Source: Thermomonas sp. (lineage in GTDB: Bacteria; Pseudomonadota; Gammaproteobacteria; Xanthomonadales; Xanthomonadaceae). From it: DNA of 33,085 nucleotides. A program made the position numbers and the translations under genes. Positions within the stretch are counted from its first letter, which is position 1. Every line of letters starts with the position of its first letter. The notes under the pieces are model-generated. The model had not been told where the DNA came from. It worked only from the letters and a program-made list of their open reading frames with translations, and made no database searches. Shown one piece after another: positions 1 through 6,873 of this stretch. Location of the stretch: positions 10,254-43,338 of the forward strand of contig JAIMKJ010000038.1 of the NCBI GenBank assembly GCA_020692565.1, read 5' to 3'.

Positions 1-88
1 GAGCTTCCACATCCTCGTCGCCGGTGCTACGTTCAACCTGCATACGCGCAAGGCTTCGGCCGGCGCGCTGCTCGTACCCAAGGAATAA
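1..88 (+). CDS. C-terminal end of a probable cyanophycinase (partial)
   Basis: An open frame enters from the left edge (first full codon at base 2) and stops with TAA at 86-88, giving 28 residues that include FHILVAGATFNLHTR. Cyanophycinases (CphB, family S51 serine peptidases that cut cyanophycin to beta-Asp-Arg dipeptides) end in a comparable 'HVL.dG..FdL..R' strand as I remember them, and cphB commonly sits directly upstream of cphA in proteobacteria. The gap to cphA is only 21 bases, so they are probably cotranscribed. The catalytic part lies outside the window, so the name rests on a short tail plus gene order. Confidence 0.5.
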   Translation, partial: SFHILVAGATFNLHTRKASAGALLVPKE

Positions 89-109
89 GCCCAGGAGTCG
101 GTTCACGTC

Positions 110-2914
110 ATGCGCATTCTCGATCGTTCGGTCTTCGTTGGTCCCTCGCTGTATGCGCATTTCCCGGTGATCCGGCTGGAGTTGGATCTGGGCAAACTGG
201 AAGCCTGGCCCACGGGCCGGCTCGGCGCCGGTTTCGTGGATGCGCTGGTCGAGGCGGTGCCCGGCCTGCTCGAACACGGCTGCTCCTACCGCGAGCCCGG
301 CGGGCTGATCCGGCGGATGAAGGAAGGCGAGGGCACCTGGTTGGGCCACGTGCTGGAACACGTCGCCATCGAGCTGCAGAACATGGCCGGCGAAGACGTG
401 ACCTTCGGCAAGACCCGCAGCATCGACGACCGTCCCGGCGTGTATTCGGTGGTCTACGAATACGCGCAGCGCGAGGAGGGCATCGAGGCCGGCGAACTGG
501 CGCTGAAACTGCTGCGCTCGCTGCTGCCGGAAGACCTGCGTTCGGCCGACGCCGTGCCCGACGACTGGAACTGGCCCGAGGCGCGCGACACCTTCATCCG
601 CTATGCCCAGCGCCGTGCGCTGGGGCCGTCGACGATGTCGCTGGTCAAGGCCGCCGAAGAGCGCAATATCCCGTGGCTGCGCTTGAACGAGCAATCGCTG
701 GTGCAACTGGGCCACGGCAAGTATCAGCAGCGCATCCAGGCGACGGTGACGGGCAAGACCTCGCACATCGCGGTGGAACTGGCCAGCGACAAGGAAGAAA
801 CCAACAAGATCCTGGGCTCGCTCGGCCTGCCGGTGCCGCGCCAGGAACTGGTGCAGAGCGAAGGCGCCGCGCGCCGCGCCGCGCGCAAGATCGGGTTTCC
901 GGTGGTGACCAAGCCGTACAACGGCAATCACGGCCGCGGCATTTCGATCCGCCTCACCAATGACGAGGACGTGGTCGAAGGGTTCCTCAAAGCGAAGGAG
1001 ATTTCGCGCTCGGTCATCGTCGAGACCTACCTCGAAGGCGACGACCACCGCTTGCTGGTGGTCAACGGCGAACTGGTCGCCGCGACCCGGCGCACGCCCG
1101 GCCACGTGGTCGGCGACGGCGCCCACACCATCCGCGAACTGGTCGAGATCGTGAATCAGGACCCGCGCCGCGGCGTGGGTCACGAGAAAGTGCTGACCCG
1201 GATCGAACTGGACGCGCAGGCCGAAATGATGATGGCGCGGTTCGAAGTGACCGCCGACAGCGTGCCCGAGGCCGGCCGCATCATCTATCTGCGCTCCACC
1301 GCGAATCTGTCCACCGGCGGCACCGCCACCGACGTGACCGACATCATCCATCCCGACAACCGCGAAATGGCGGTGCGCGCGATCAAGGCCATCGGCCTGG
1401 ACGTGGGCGGCGTCGACTTCCTCAGCACCAACATCGCCGAAAGCTACAAGACCATCGGCGGCGGCATCTGCGAGGTCAACGCTGCGCCCGGGTTCCGCAT
1501 GCACGTGGCGCCCAGCGAAGGCAAGCCGCGCGACGCCGCCGGGCCGGTGATCGACATGCTGTTCCCGCAGGGCACGCCGTCGCGGGTGCCGATCGCCGCG
1601 ATCACCGGTACCAACGGCAAGACCACCACCTCGCGCATGCTGGCGCACATCGCCAAGATGACCGGCTTCACGCCGGGTCTCACCACCACCGATGGCGTCT
1701 ACATCGACGGCCAGCGTACGGTGGAGGGCGACATGACCGGGCCGGTGTCGGCGCGGATGGTATTGGCCGACCCGCAGATCGATTTCGCGGTGCTGGAAAC
1801 CGCGCGCGGCGGCCTGCTGCGCGCGGGCATGGGCGTGACCCGGGTCGACGTGGGCGCGGTGCTGAACGTGCAGTCCGATCATCTGGGCATGAAGGGTATC
1901 GACACGCTGGAGCAGCTGGCCGAAGTCAAACGCATCGTCGTGGAAGTCGCCCAGGACTGCGCGGTGCTCAACGCCGATGATCCGAACGTGCTGAAGATGG
2001 GCGGCTACACCGACGCCAAAGTCATCTGCTATGTCACCCTCAATCCTTCCCACGGTTTGGTGCGCGAACACATCCGCGCGGGCGGCCGCGCCTGCGCGCT
2101 GGAAGCCGGCGTCAACGGCCAGATGATCACGCTGTACGACAAGGGCAGCCATATCCCGCTGCTGTGGACGCACCTGATTCCGGCGACGCTGGAAGGCAAG
2201 GCACTGCACAACGTGCAGAACGCGATGTTCGCGGCGGCGATGGCATTCTCGATGGGCATCAAGCTCGATGCCATCCGCCAGGGCCTGCGCACCTTCGACA
2301 GCACCTTCTTCCAGGCCCCGGGCCGGATGAATGTGTTCAACGAGCATCCGTTCAAGGTGTTGTTCGACTACGGCCACAACGCGCACGCGGTCGGCGCGAT
2401 GGCCGATCTCGCCCAGCGTCTGGAAGTCAGCGGCCGTCGTCTTGTTGTGGTGGCCGGCCCTGGCGATCGCCGCGACGAAGATCTGCGCGACATCGCCAAG
2501 GCCGTGGCCGGCGGCTTCGATCATTACATCTGCCGCCGCGACGACGGTCTGCGCGGCCGCAAGTCCGACGAAGTGCCGCTGCTGATCGCCGCGACCCTGC
2601 GCGAACACGGCGTCGCCGATCACCAGATCAGCATCATTCCCGACGAACAGGACGCGATCGACGCCGGTCTGCGCATGGCTCAGCCCGGCGACGTGCTGCT
2701 GGTGTTCGCCGATGCGCTGGTGCGTTCGTGGAAGCAGATCATCAAGTTCAGGCCCGAGGGCGTGGCGGAGAAAGTGGCGGTGGTGGCGACGAGAACATCG
2801 GCGAGCACGGTCGAAGAAGAAGCGACCGCCGAGCCGGGCTTCTCGCCCGAGCAGTGGGAAGGCGTGAGCCGCGATGAACGCGGCATCTTCATCTCGCGCG
2901 AGAGCGACGACTGA
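110..2914 (+). CDS. cphA: Cyanophycin synthetase CphA
   Basis: This 934-residue enzyme would polymerise Asp and Arg with ATP into cyanophycin, a cytoplasmic nitrogen/carbon reserve. Three parts are visible: an N-terminal CphA-specific domain (about 1-165); an ATP-grasp domain (about 220-480) with the loop NGNHGRG near residues 271-277, which adds Asp to the backbone; and a Mur-ligase-like domain (about 490-885) with P-loop GTNGKTTT at 500-507 and the typical ETARGGLLR and DYGHNAHA stretches, which adds Arg to the side chain. A good ribosome site (AGGAG, 93-97) precedes the ATG by 12 bases. It is somewhat longer than usual (about 870-900) because of an acidic tail of roughly 45 residues after the Mur domain. 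It is followed after 11 bases by a second Mur-ligase-type gene. Confidence 0.95.
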   Translation: MRILDRSVFVGPSLYAHFPVIRLELDLGKLEAWPTGRLGAGFVDALVEAVPGLLEHGCSYREPGGLIRRMKEGEGTWLGHVLEHVAIELQNMAGEDVTFGKTRSIDDRPGVYSVVYEYAQREEGIEAGELALKLLRSLLPEDLRSADAVPDDWNWPEARDTFIRYAQRRALGPSTMSLVKAAEERNIPWLRLNEQSLVQLGHGKYQQRIQATVTGKTSHIAVELASDKEETNKILGSLGLPVPRQELVQSEGAARRAARKIGFPVVTKPYNGNHGRGISIRLTNDEDVVEGFLKAKEISRSVIVETYLEGDDHRLLVVNGELVAATRRTPGHVVGDGAHTIRELVEIVNQDPRRGVGHEKVLTRIELDAQAEMMMARFEVTADSVPEAGRIIYLRSTANLSTGGTATDVTDIIHPDNREMAVRAIKAIGLDVGGVDFLSTNIAESYKTIGGGICEVNAAPGFRMHVAPSEGKPRDAAGPVIDMLFPQGTPSRVPIAAITGTNGKTTTSRMLAHIAKMTGFTPGLTTTDGVYIDGQRTVEGDMTGPVSARMVLADPQIDFAVLETARGGLLRAGMGVTRVDVGAVLNVQSDHLGMKGIDTLEQLAEVKRIVVEVAQDCAVLNADDPNVLKMGGYTDAKVICYVTLNPSHGLVREHIRAGGRACALEAGVNGQMITLYDKGSHIPLLWTHLIPATLEGKALHNVQNAMFAAAMAFSMGIKLDAIRQGLRTFDSTFFQAPGRMNVFNEHPFKVLFDYGHNAHAVGAMADLAQRLEVSGRRLVVVAGPGDRRDEDLRDIAKAVAGGFDHYICRRDDGLRGRKSDEVPLLIAATLREHGVADHQISIIPDEQDAIDAGLRMAQPGDVLLVFADALVRSWKQIIKFRPEGVAEKVAVVATRTSASTVEEEATAEPGFSPEQWEGVSRDERGIFISRESDD

Positions 2915-2925
2915 ACGCCGCGAAC

Positions 2926-4728
2926 ATGCGTCATTCCGAGCCACCGTTCGAGGATTCGCGGCGCCTCACCGGGTCCAATGTGTACTTTGCAGGCCCGGGC
3001 GCGGCGCTCGAAACGCTGGGGCCGCTGGCGCGCGATCCGGTCGCGCTGGCGGCGTGGTGGCTGCGTGCGGACGCCGCGCGCGAGGCCCTGGGCTGGGCCC
3101 GGACCGAACCGGTCGTGCGCGTGCATCGCAGCGGCACGTCGCTGGCGTTCGTCGCACCCGCCGACCAGCTCTATACCGCAACCGAAATCAACGAATGGGC
3201 GTGGTGCGCCAGCGTCGGCGACACCAGTCTGCACGCGCCCGGCCATCCCGCGAGCCACGACACCACGCTTGCGCTGCATACGCTGCAGCGCTTCGCCGCC
3301 GGCGAACGGCGCCCCGATGCGATCGCGCTGCTCGATTGCGCGCAGAAGCATGGGATTCCGGCATTGATCGACGATGATGCGCTGAGCCTCGGCCTGGGCG
3401 TGCATGGGCGCACCTGGCCGATGGATGCGCTGCCTGCCCCGGAAGCTGTGCCGTGGCCCTCGCTGGGCAGGATTCCCGCTGCGCTGGTCACCGGCTCCAA
3501 CGGCAAGACCACCACCGTGCGCCTGATCGCGGCGATGCTGCGCGCGCACGGCCTGCGCACCGCGCATTCCTGCACCGACGGGCTGTTCGTAGGCACCGGT
3601 GTCGGCGCGGGCATCGGCGACGACGCCGAGATCGAACAGCTGGAAAGCGGCGACTATTCCGGCCCGACCGGGGCGCGCCAGTTGTTGCGTCGCACCGATG
3701 TCGAAGCGGCGGTGCTGGAAACCGCGCGCGGCGGTCTGCTGCGCCGCGGACTGGCGCTGGCCGAGGCCGATGTCGCGGTGGTCACCAATATCAGCGCCGA
3801 TCATTTCGGCGAATACGGCATCCATTCGGTCGAGGATCTGGCTGCGGTCAAGCTCACCGTCGCCCGCGCCGTCGCCGAGGGCGGCTGGCTGGTGCTCAAT
3901 GCGGAAGATTCGCTGCTGCGCAGGCTCGGTCCGCAGGCCGCGCCGCGGATCGCGTGGTTCGCGGTCGATCACGAGGCATTGCCTGAGGATGCGATGAGTC
4001 TGCCGCGCTGCGCGGTGCGCGATGGCAGTCTGCTGCTGGACGACGGTCTGGAAACCCACGATCTCGGCGACATCGCCGCGATGCCGGTCGCCCTCGGTGG
4101 CCGTGCGCGCTACAACATCGCCAACGCCGCGGGCGCCGCGCTCGTGGCGTCGCTGCTGCGGGTACCGATCGAGACCATCCGTGCGGTACTCGCGGACTTC
4201 GGCCGCAGTCATGCCGACAATCCCGGCCGCCTGCAGCACTGGGCGTTCGCGGGGATCGAGGTTTTCCTCGATTATGCCCACAACCCGGATGGGTTGGCGG
4301 GTCTGCTCGACATCGCCCAGGCGCGGCGCGGCGCCGGGCGCCTGGCGCTGCTGCTGGGCCAGGCCGGCAATCGCGAGGACGCACAGATCCGCGAACTGGC
4401 GGCGGTGGCCGCCCGCTACGCGCCGGATCTGGTGGTGGTGAAGGACATCGACGGTTTCCTGCGCGGCCGGGTGGCCGGCGAGGTCGCGGACGTGATCCGC
4501 AATGAGCTGCTGCGGCGTGGCATGGATGAGGCATCGCTGCCGGTCCGGCTGCGCGAAGCCGAGGCCGCGCGCGAGGCGCTGGACTGGGCGCGCGCCGGCG
4601 ACGTGCTGGTACTGCCGGTCCATAGCCTGGATGCCAAGGCCGAGGTCGCCGGTCTGCTGGATACGCTGCAGATGCAGGGCTGGCATCCGGGGCAAGCGTT
4701 GCCCGATGCGGCCGTTGATCCGCTGTAG
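2926..4728 (+). CDS. Mur-ligase-type cyanophycin synthetase paralogue without ATP-grasp (CphA'-like)
   Basis: This 600-residue protein is similar to the Mur-ligase half of CphA. It has P-loop TGSNGKTTT at 189-197, ETARGGLLRRG in mid-protein, NISADHFGEYG (Mur central-domain signature) and DYAHNPDGL (C-terminal ligase domain). No ATP-grasp domain is present: the first 185 residues show no glycine loop like NHGRG of the upstream gene. The gene starts 11 bases after cphA with no clear Shine-Dalgarno, so it is probably translationally coupled. Paired cphA/cphA' genes are known in proteobacteria such as Cupriavidus; the exact role of the shorter protein there is, to my knowledge, less settled. It may ligate Arg or the beta-Asp-Arg dipeptide, or assist CphA. 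Its stop codon TAG lies inside a REP element. Confidence 0.85.
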   Translation: MRHSEPPFEDSRRLTGSNVYFAGPGAALETLGPLARDPVALAAWWLRADAAREALGWARTEPVVRVHRSGTSLAFVAPADQLYTATEINEWAWCASVGDTSLHAPGHPASHDTTLALHTLQRFAAGERRPDAIALLDCAQKHGIPALIDDDALSLGLGVHGRTWPMDALPAPEAVPWPSLGRIPAALVTGSNGKTTTVRLIAAMLRAHGLRTAHSCTDGLFVGTGVGAGIGDDAEIEQLESGDYSGPTGARQLLRRTDVEAAVLETARGGLLRRGLALAEADVAVVTNISADHFGEYGIHSVEDLAAVKLTVARAVAEGGWLVLNAEDSLLRRLGPQAAPRIAWFAVDHEALPEDAMSLPRCAVRDGSLLLDDGLETHDLGDIAAMPVALGGRARYNIANAAGAALVASLLRVPIETIRAVLADFGRSHADNPGRLQHWAFAGIEVFLDYAHNPDGLAGLLDIAQARRGAGRLALLLGQAGNREDAQIRELAAVAARYAPDLVVVKDIDGFLRGRVAGEVADVIRNELLRRGMDEASLPVRLREAEAAREALDWARAGDVLVLPVHSLDAKAEVAGLLDTLQMQGWHPGQALPDAAVDPL

Positions 4729-4802
4729 TAGGAGGGGCTTCAGCCCCGAGCCGTTGGCAATCTGCGGTGTCCTAAAAGCTCGGGCCTGAAGGCCCTCCTA
4801 CA
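4725..4802. repeat. REP-type palindromic element, copy 1
   Basis: Two 24-base arms, TGTAGGAG...CCCCGAG and CTCGGG...CTCCTACA, are inverted copies with two mismatches around a 30-base centre. Each arm also folds on itself (GGGGCT-TC-AGCCCC on the left, GGGCCT-GA-AGGCCC on the right). The two positions that mismatch between arms pair with each other inside each small hairpin, so both folds are kept. The element lies between convergent genes and can act as a bidirectional terminator. It supplies the TAG stop of the upstream ligase gene. A second copy lies at 32748-32828. Confidence 0.85.
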
Positions 4803-4818
4803 GAAGAACGGGTTTCAT

Positions 4819-5742
4819 TTATTTCGATTGCGCGTCCCAGGCGCGGATCGCGGCTTCCACCGCATCAATGCCTTTGGCGGCGGCGGCTTCGTCGACCTGA
4901 TCGATCGTATCGTTCGGGCTGTGGATCACCTTCATGACTTTCGGCGGCGACATCGATCGCTTGCCGGAGAACATCGATAGGATCTCCGGGATTTCGTCGG
5001 CGCCGACCAGCGAGTAGGACACCGCGGGCCAATCGGCCTTGAGGAACGCCAGATGATCGGACGGCGGATAGTCCTTGCCTGCGCTGATCGCCAGGCCCTG
5101 CGCCTCTGCGGCGCTGCGACTGGCGGCGACCAGCGGGTGCGTGGCGTCCGGCGTCATCATCCACAGGCTGTCGCCCCAGCCGAAAACATCGACGTTGATG
5201 TAGAGAGCGGGCTTTTCGCCGCCCTGTTCGCGGCTTTGTTCGATATGCGCCGCGGCGCCGAGCAGCCCGTGTTCTTCCAGATCCCAGAACGCGAGCTTCA
5301 CCCGGTGATGCGCCAGCGGCGCGCGTTGCAGGCGTTCGGCCAACGCCATCACCACCGCGCTGCCGGAGGCGTTGTCGGTGGCGCCGCGACCCGCGTCGAC
5401 GCGATCCGAGTGCGCGCCGATCAACAGCAGCGGCGCGCCGGCCGGGCCGCCGAGGTCGACCAGCAGGTTTTCGCCTTCCAATCGGCCGGCGACGAACGCC
5501 TGTTTCGTCGCCGTCAGGCCGAGGCCCTGCAGGCGCGTCTGCAGATGCGCGCGGCGGCCAGCGTTGTTCTCGGCCTGCGCCATGCCCGCGACATCGCGGT
5601 ACCAGCGGCTGCGGGCAGGGTCGGATCCGCTGGCTGCGGGCTGCGTCGCGGACAGCGATGCGCAGGCCGTCAGCATCGGAATCAATACGGGAACCAGCAG
5701 TGCGGCGACCAGAGCGGTCGGGCGGCGCGGCAGCAGGGACAT
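4819..5742 (-). CDS. M28-family zinc metallopeptidase lipoprotein
   Basis: A 307-residue exported peptidase. The start at 5742 is chosen because it has AGGAA about 9 bases upstream and begins a lipoprotein signal peptide with lipobox LTAC (Cys27); the longer open frame runs antisense through the response regulator. M28 metal and catalytic residues are all visible: His111 in IGAHSD, Asp123 in TDNASG, the Glu156-Glu157 pair in LEEHG, Asp185 in INVDVFG, and His230 in PPSDHLAF. M28 enzymes are mostly aminopeptidases or carboxypeptidases with two zinc ions; the exact substrate cannot be told. The sequence GATDNASG and the SDH motif match the aminopeptidase branch. It is divergent from the gacA-like gene and convergent with the cyanophycin genes. 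Confidence 0.9.
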   Translation of the reverse strand: MSLLPRRPTALVAALLVPVLIPMLTACASLSATQPAASGSDPARSRWYRDVAGMAQAENNAGRRAHLQTRLQGLGLTATKQAFVAGRLEGENLLVDLGGPAGAPLLLIGAHSDRVDAGRGATDNASGSAVVMALAERLQRAPLAHHRVKLAFWDLEEHGLLGAAAHIEQSREQGGEKPALYINVDVFGWGDSLWMMTPDATHPLVAASRSAAEAQGLAISAGKDYPPSDHLAFLKADWPAVSYSLVGADEIPEILSMFSGKRSMSPPKVMKVIHSPNDTIDQVDEAAAAKGIDAVEAAIRAWDAQSK

Positions 5743-5847
5743 CGGCGATTCCTGTAGGCCAAGCGTTTGGCGAAAGACGCATCCTGCCAGAGTCGCGGCC
5801 ACCCCAGAGGTGTCGCAAGTCATCTGCCCTGCGTGGCCGCGGACGCG

Positions 5848-5865
5848 GGTAGGATTTTCCCTACA
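5848..5865. promoter_or_regulatory. GacA-box-like palindrome
   Basis: GGTAGG, six bases (ATTTTC), CCTACA. The core GTAGG-N6-CCTAC is a perfect inverted repeat. The published GacA/UvrY upstream activating sequence is TGTAAG-N6-CTTACA; this site matches 9 of 12 arm positions with exactly the same 6-base spacer. It sits in the divergent region between the M28 peptidase and the GacA-like regulator, so it could serve either gene. The match is by eye only. Confidence 0.45.
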
Positions 5866-5886
5866 CGCTGGCGCGGGGAATGGCGC

Positions 5887-5915
5887 TTGTCGCACCCGCC
5901 GGGCTTGCCTAGTCT
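5887..5915 (+). promoter_or_regulatory. Possible sigma-70 promoter of the response regulator
   Basis: TTGTCG (5887-5892) and TAGTCT (5910-5915) are separated by 17 bases, the ideal spacing, but match the consensus only 4/6 and 3/6. The predicted start would lie about 25 bases before the ATG at 5945. It is weak and would need an activator; the GacA-box-like palindrome lies just upstream. Confidence 0.3.
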
Positions 5916-5944
5916 GTGCGCAGGACGACTTCGTGGGGAACGGA

Positions 5945-6592
5945 ATGGAGATTCGGGTGTTTCTGCTGGACGACCACGCGCTGGTGCGTACCGGCATGCG
6001 GCTGATGCTGTCGGGCGAAACCGATATCGACATCGTCGGCGAAGCGGATTCCGGCGAAATCGCACTGCCGATGATCCGCAGGCTCAAGCCCGACGTGGTG
6101 CTCTGCGACCTGCATCTGCCCGGCATCAGCGGGCTTGAAGTCACCGAGCGCATCGTCAAGGGCGACTACGGCAGCAAGGTCGTGGTGGTGTCGGTGCTGG
6201 AGGACGGGCCGATGCCGAAACGGCTGATCGAAGCCGGGGCTTCCGGTTACGTCGGCAAGGGCGGCGATGCGGCCGAACTGTTGCGTGCAGTGCGCGACGT
6301 GGCGCGCGGCAAACGTTATCTGGCCAACGGCATCGCCCAGCATCTGGCGCTGGCGGGCATCGGCGGCGAATCTTCGCCCTTCGACACGCTGTCGCCGCGC
6401 GAACTGGAAGTCGCGATGCTGCTGGTGCAGGGCATTCGCCAGGAAGAGATCGCCAAGCGCCTGAGTCTCAGTGCGAAGACCGTGAACACGCACAAGTCGC
6501 GGCTGTTCGAGAAGCTCGGCATCCAGGACAGCATCGCGCTGGCGCGGCTGTCTTCGCAGTACGGTCTGAGCGACCCTGCGCGCATCCTCTGA
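5945..6592 (+). CDS. gacA: GacA/UvrY-like response regulator (receiver + LuxR HTH)
   Basis: A 215-residue regulator. The receiver domain (about 1-120) has the acidic pair Asp9-Asp10, the phosphorylation site Asp55 (LCDLHLP), Ser83 and Lys105. A LuxR/FixJ-type helix-turn-helix follows (about 147-207: LSPRELEVAMLL, then EEIAKRLSLSAKTVNTHKSRLFEKLGI). Length and the KTVN..K.RLFEKL stretch match GacA/UvrY/SirA, the partner of hybrid kinase GacS/BarA, which classically drives rsm/csr small RNAs and thus secondary metabolism, motility and biofilm. The start at 5945 has GGGGA 4-8 bases upstream; the longer frame upstream is antisense to the peptidase. Unlike many gammaproteobacterial gacA genes, it is not followed by uvrC, so the orthology is probable rather than certain. 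Confidence 0.8.
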   Translation: MEIRVFLLDDHALVRTGMRLMLSGETDIDIVGEADSGEIALPMIRRLKPDVVLCDLHLPGISGLEVTERIVKGDYGSKVVVVSVLEDGPMPKRLIEAGASGYVGKGGDAAELLRAVRDVARGKRYLANGIAQHLALAGIGGESSPFDTLSPRELEVAMLLVQGIRQEEIAKRLSLSAKTVNTHKSRLFEKLGIQDSIALARLSSQYGLSDPARIL

Positions 6593-6606
6593 GGCACGTT
6601 GATGAG

Positions 6607-6676
6607 GCATGTGCATCAGGGCATGCGCATGAACGCATGCACATCAAAGCCTGCACATCGAAGCGTGCTCATGAAG
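6607..6676. repeat. Five tandem 14-bp repeats (minisatellite)
   Basis: Units start at 6607, 6621, 6635, 6649 and 6663: GCATGTGCATCAGG, GCATGCGCATGAAC, GCATGCACATCAAA, GCCTGCACATCGAA, GCGTGCTCATGAAG. A decayed sixth unit begins at 6677 (GCATGTTCGAA). The consensus is about GCATGCnCATSAAn. The period is not a multiple of three, so it is not a coding repeat. It starts 14 bases after the gacA-like stop codon. The alternating GCATG/CATGC content also allows hairpins between units. Confidence 0.8.
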
Positions 6677-6733
6677 GCATGTTCGAAATCGCGGCGCCTG
6701 CAACGGCAACCACGAAAATGCGTTTCCACACCG

Positions 6734-6800
6734 TATGGAGCGGCTTCCAGGCCGCCCGGGACCCACGGATACGCTGCAGCGGGCTGAGGCCCGCTCTACA
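6734..6800. repeat. Degenerate REP-like element, copy 3
   Basis: GTATGGA then a hairpin GCGGC-TTCCAG-GCCGC (6740-6755), about 23 bases, then a hairpin GCGGGC-TGAG-GCCCGC (6779-6794) and TCTACA. The architecture is the same as the two better copies: outer TGTAGGA-like ends, and two small GC hairpins carrying a CTTCAG/CTGAGG-like core. Sequence identity is lower. It lies between convergent gacA-like and rne genes. Confidence 0.5.
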
Positions 6801-6822
6801 GGGCTATCGCGGCCATCCATCG

Positions 6823-6859
6823 CGCGTCAGCAGACAGTGTCGGGCCGTCTGCTGACGCG
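6823..6859 (-). terminator. Strong stem-loop after rne
   Basis: A perfect 13-bp inverted repeat, CGCGTCAGCAGAC and GTCTGCTGACGCG, with an 11-base loop, ending 14 bases beyond the rne stop codon. No T-run follows on either strand, so it would be a non-canonical terminator or a 3'-end protecting structure. Confidence 0.65.
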
Positions 6860-6873
6860 GGTGGGGCAGGGCA

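Noticed and set aside
2680..4695. A 671-codon - strand frame opposite the cyanophycin ligase gene
   Set aside because: Low-complexity antisense translation; the + strand has clear Mur-ligase motifs.
4725..4802. Attenuator or riboswitch after the cyanophycin genes
   Set aside because: The same sequence recurs at 32748 after an unrelated operon, so it is a dispersed REP element.
5743..6159. N-terminal extension of the M28 peptidase frame through the response regulator
   Set aside because: It is antisense to the receiver domain. The internal ATG at 5742 has a ribosome site and starts a lipoprotein signal.
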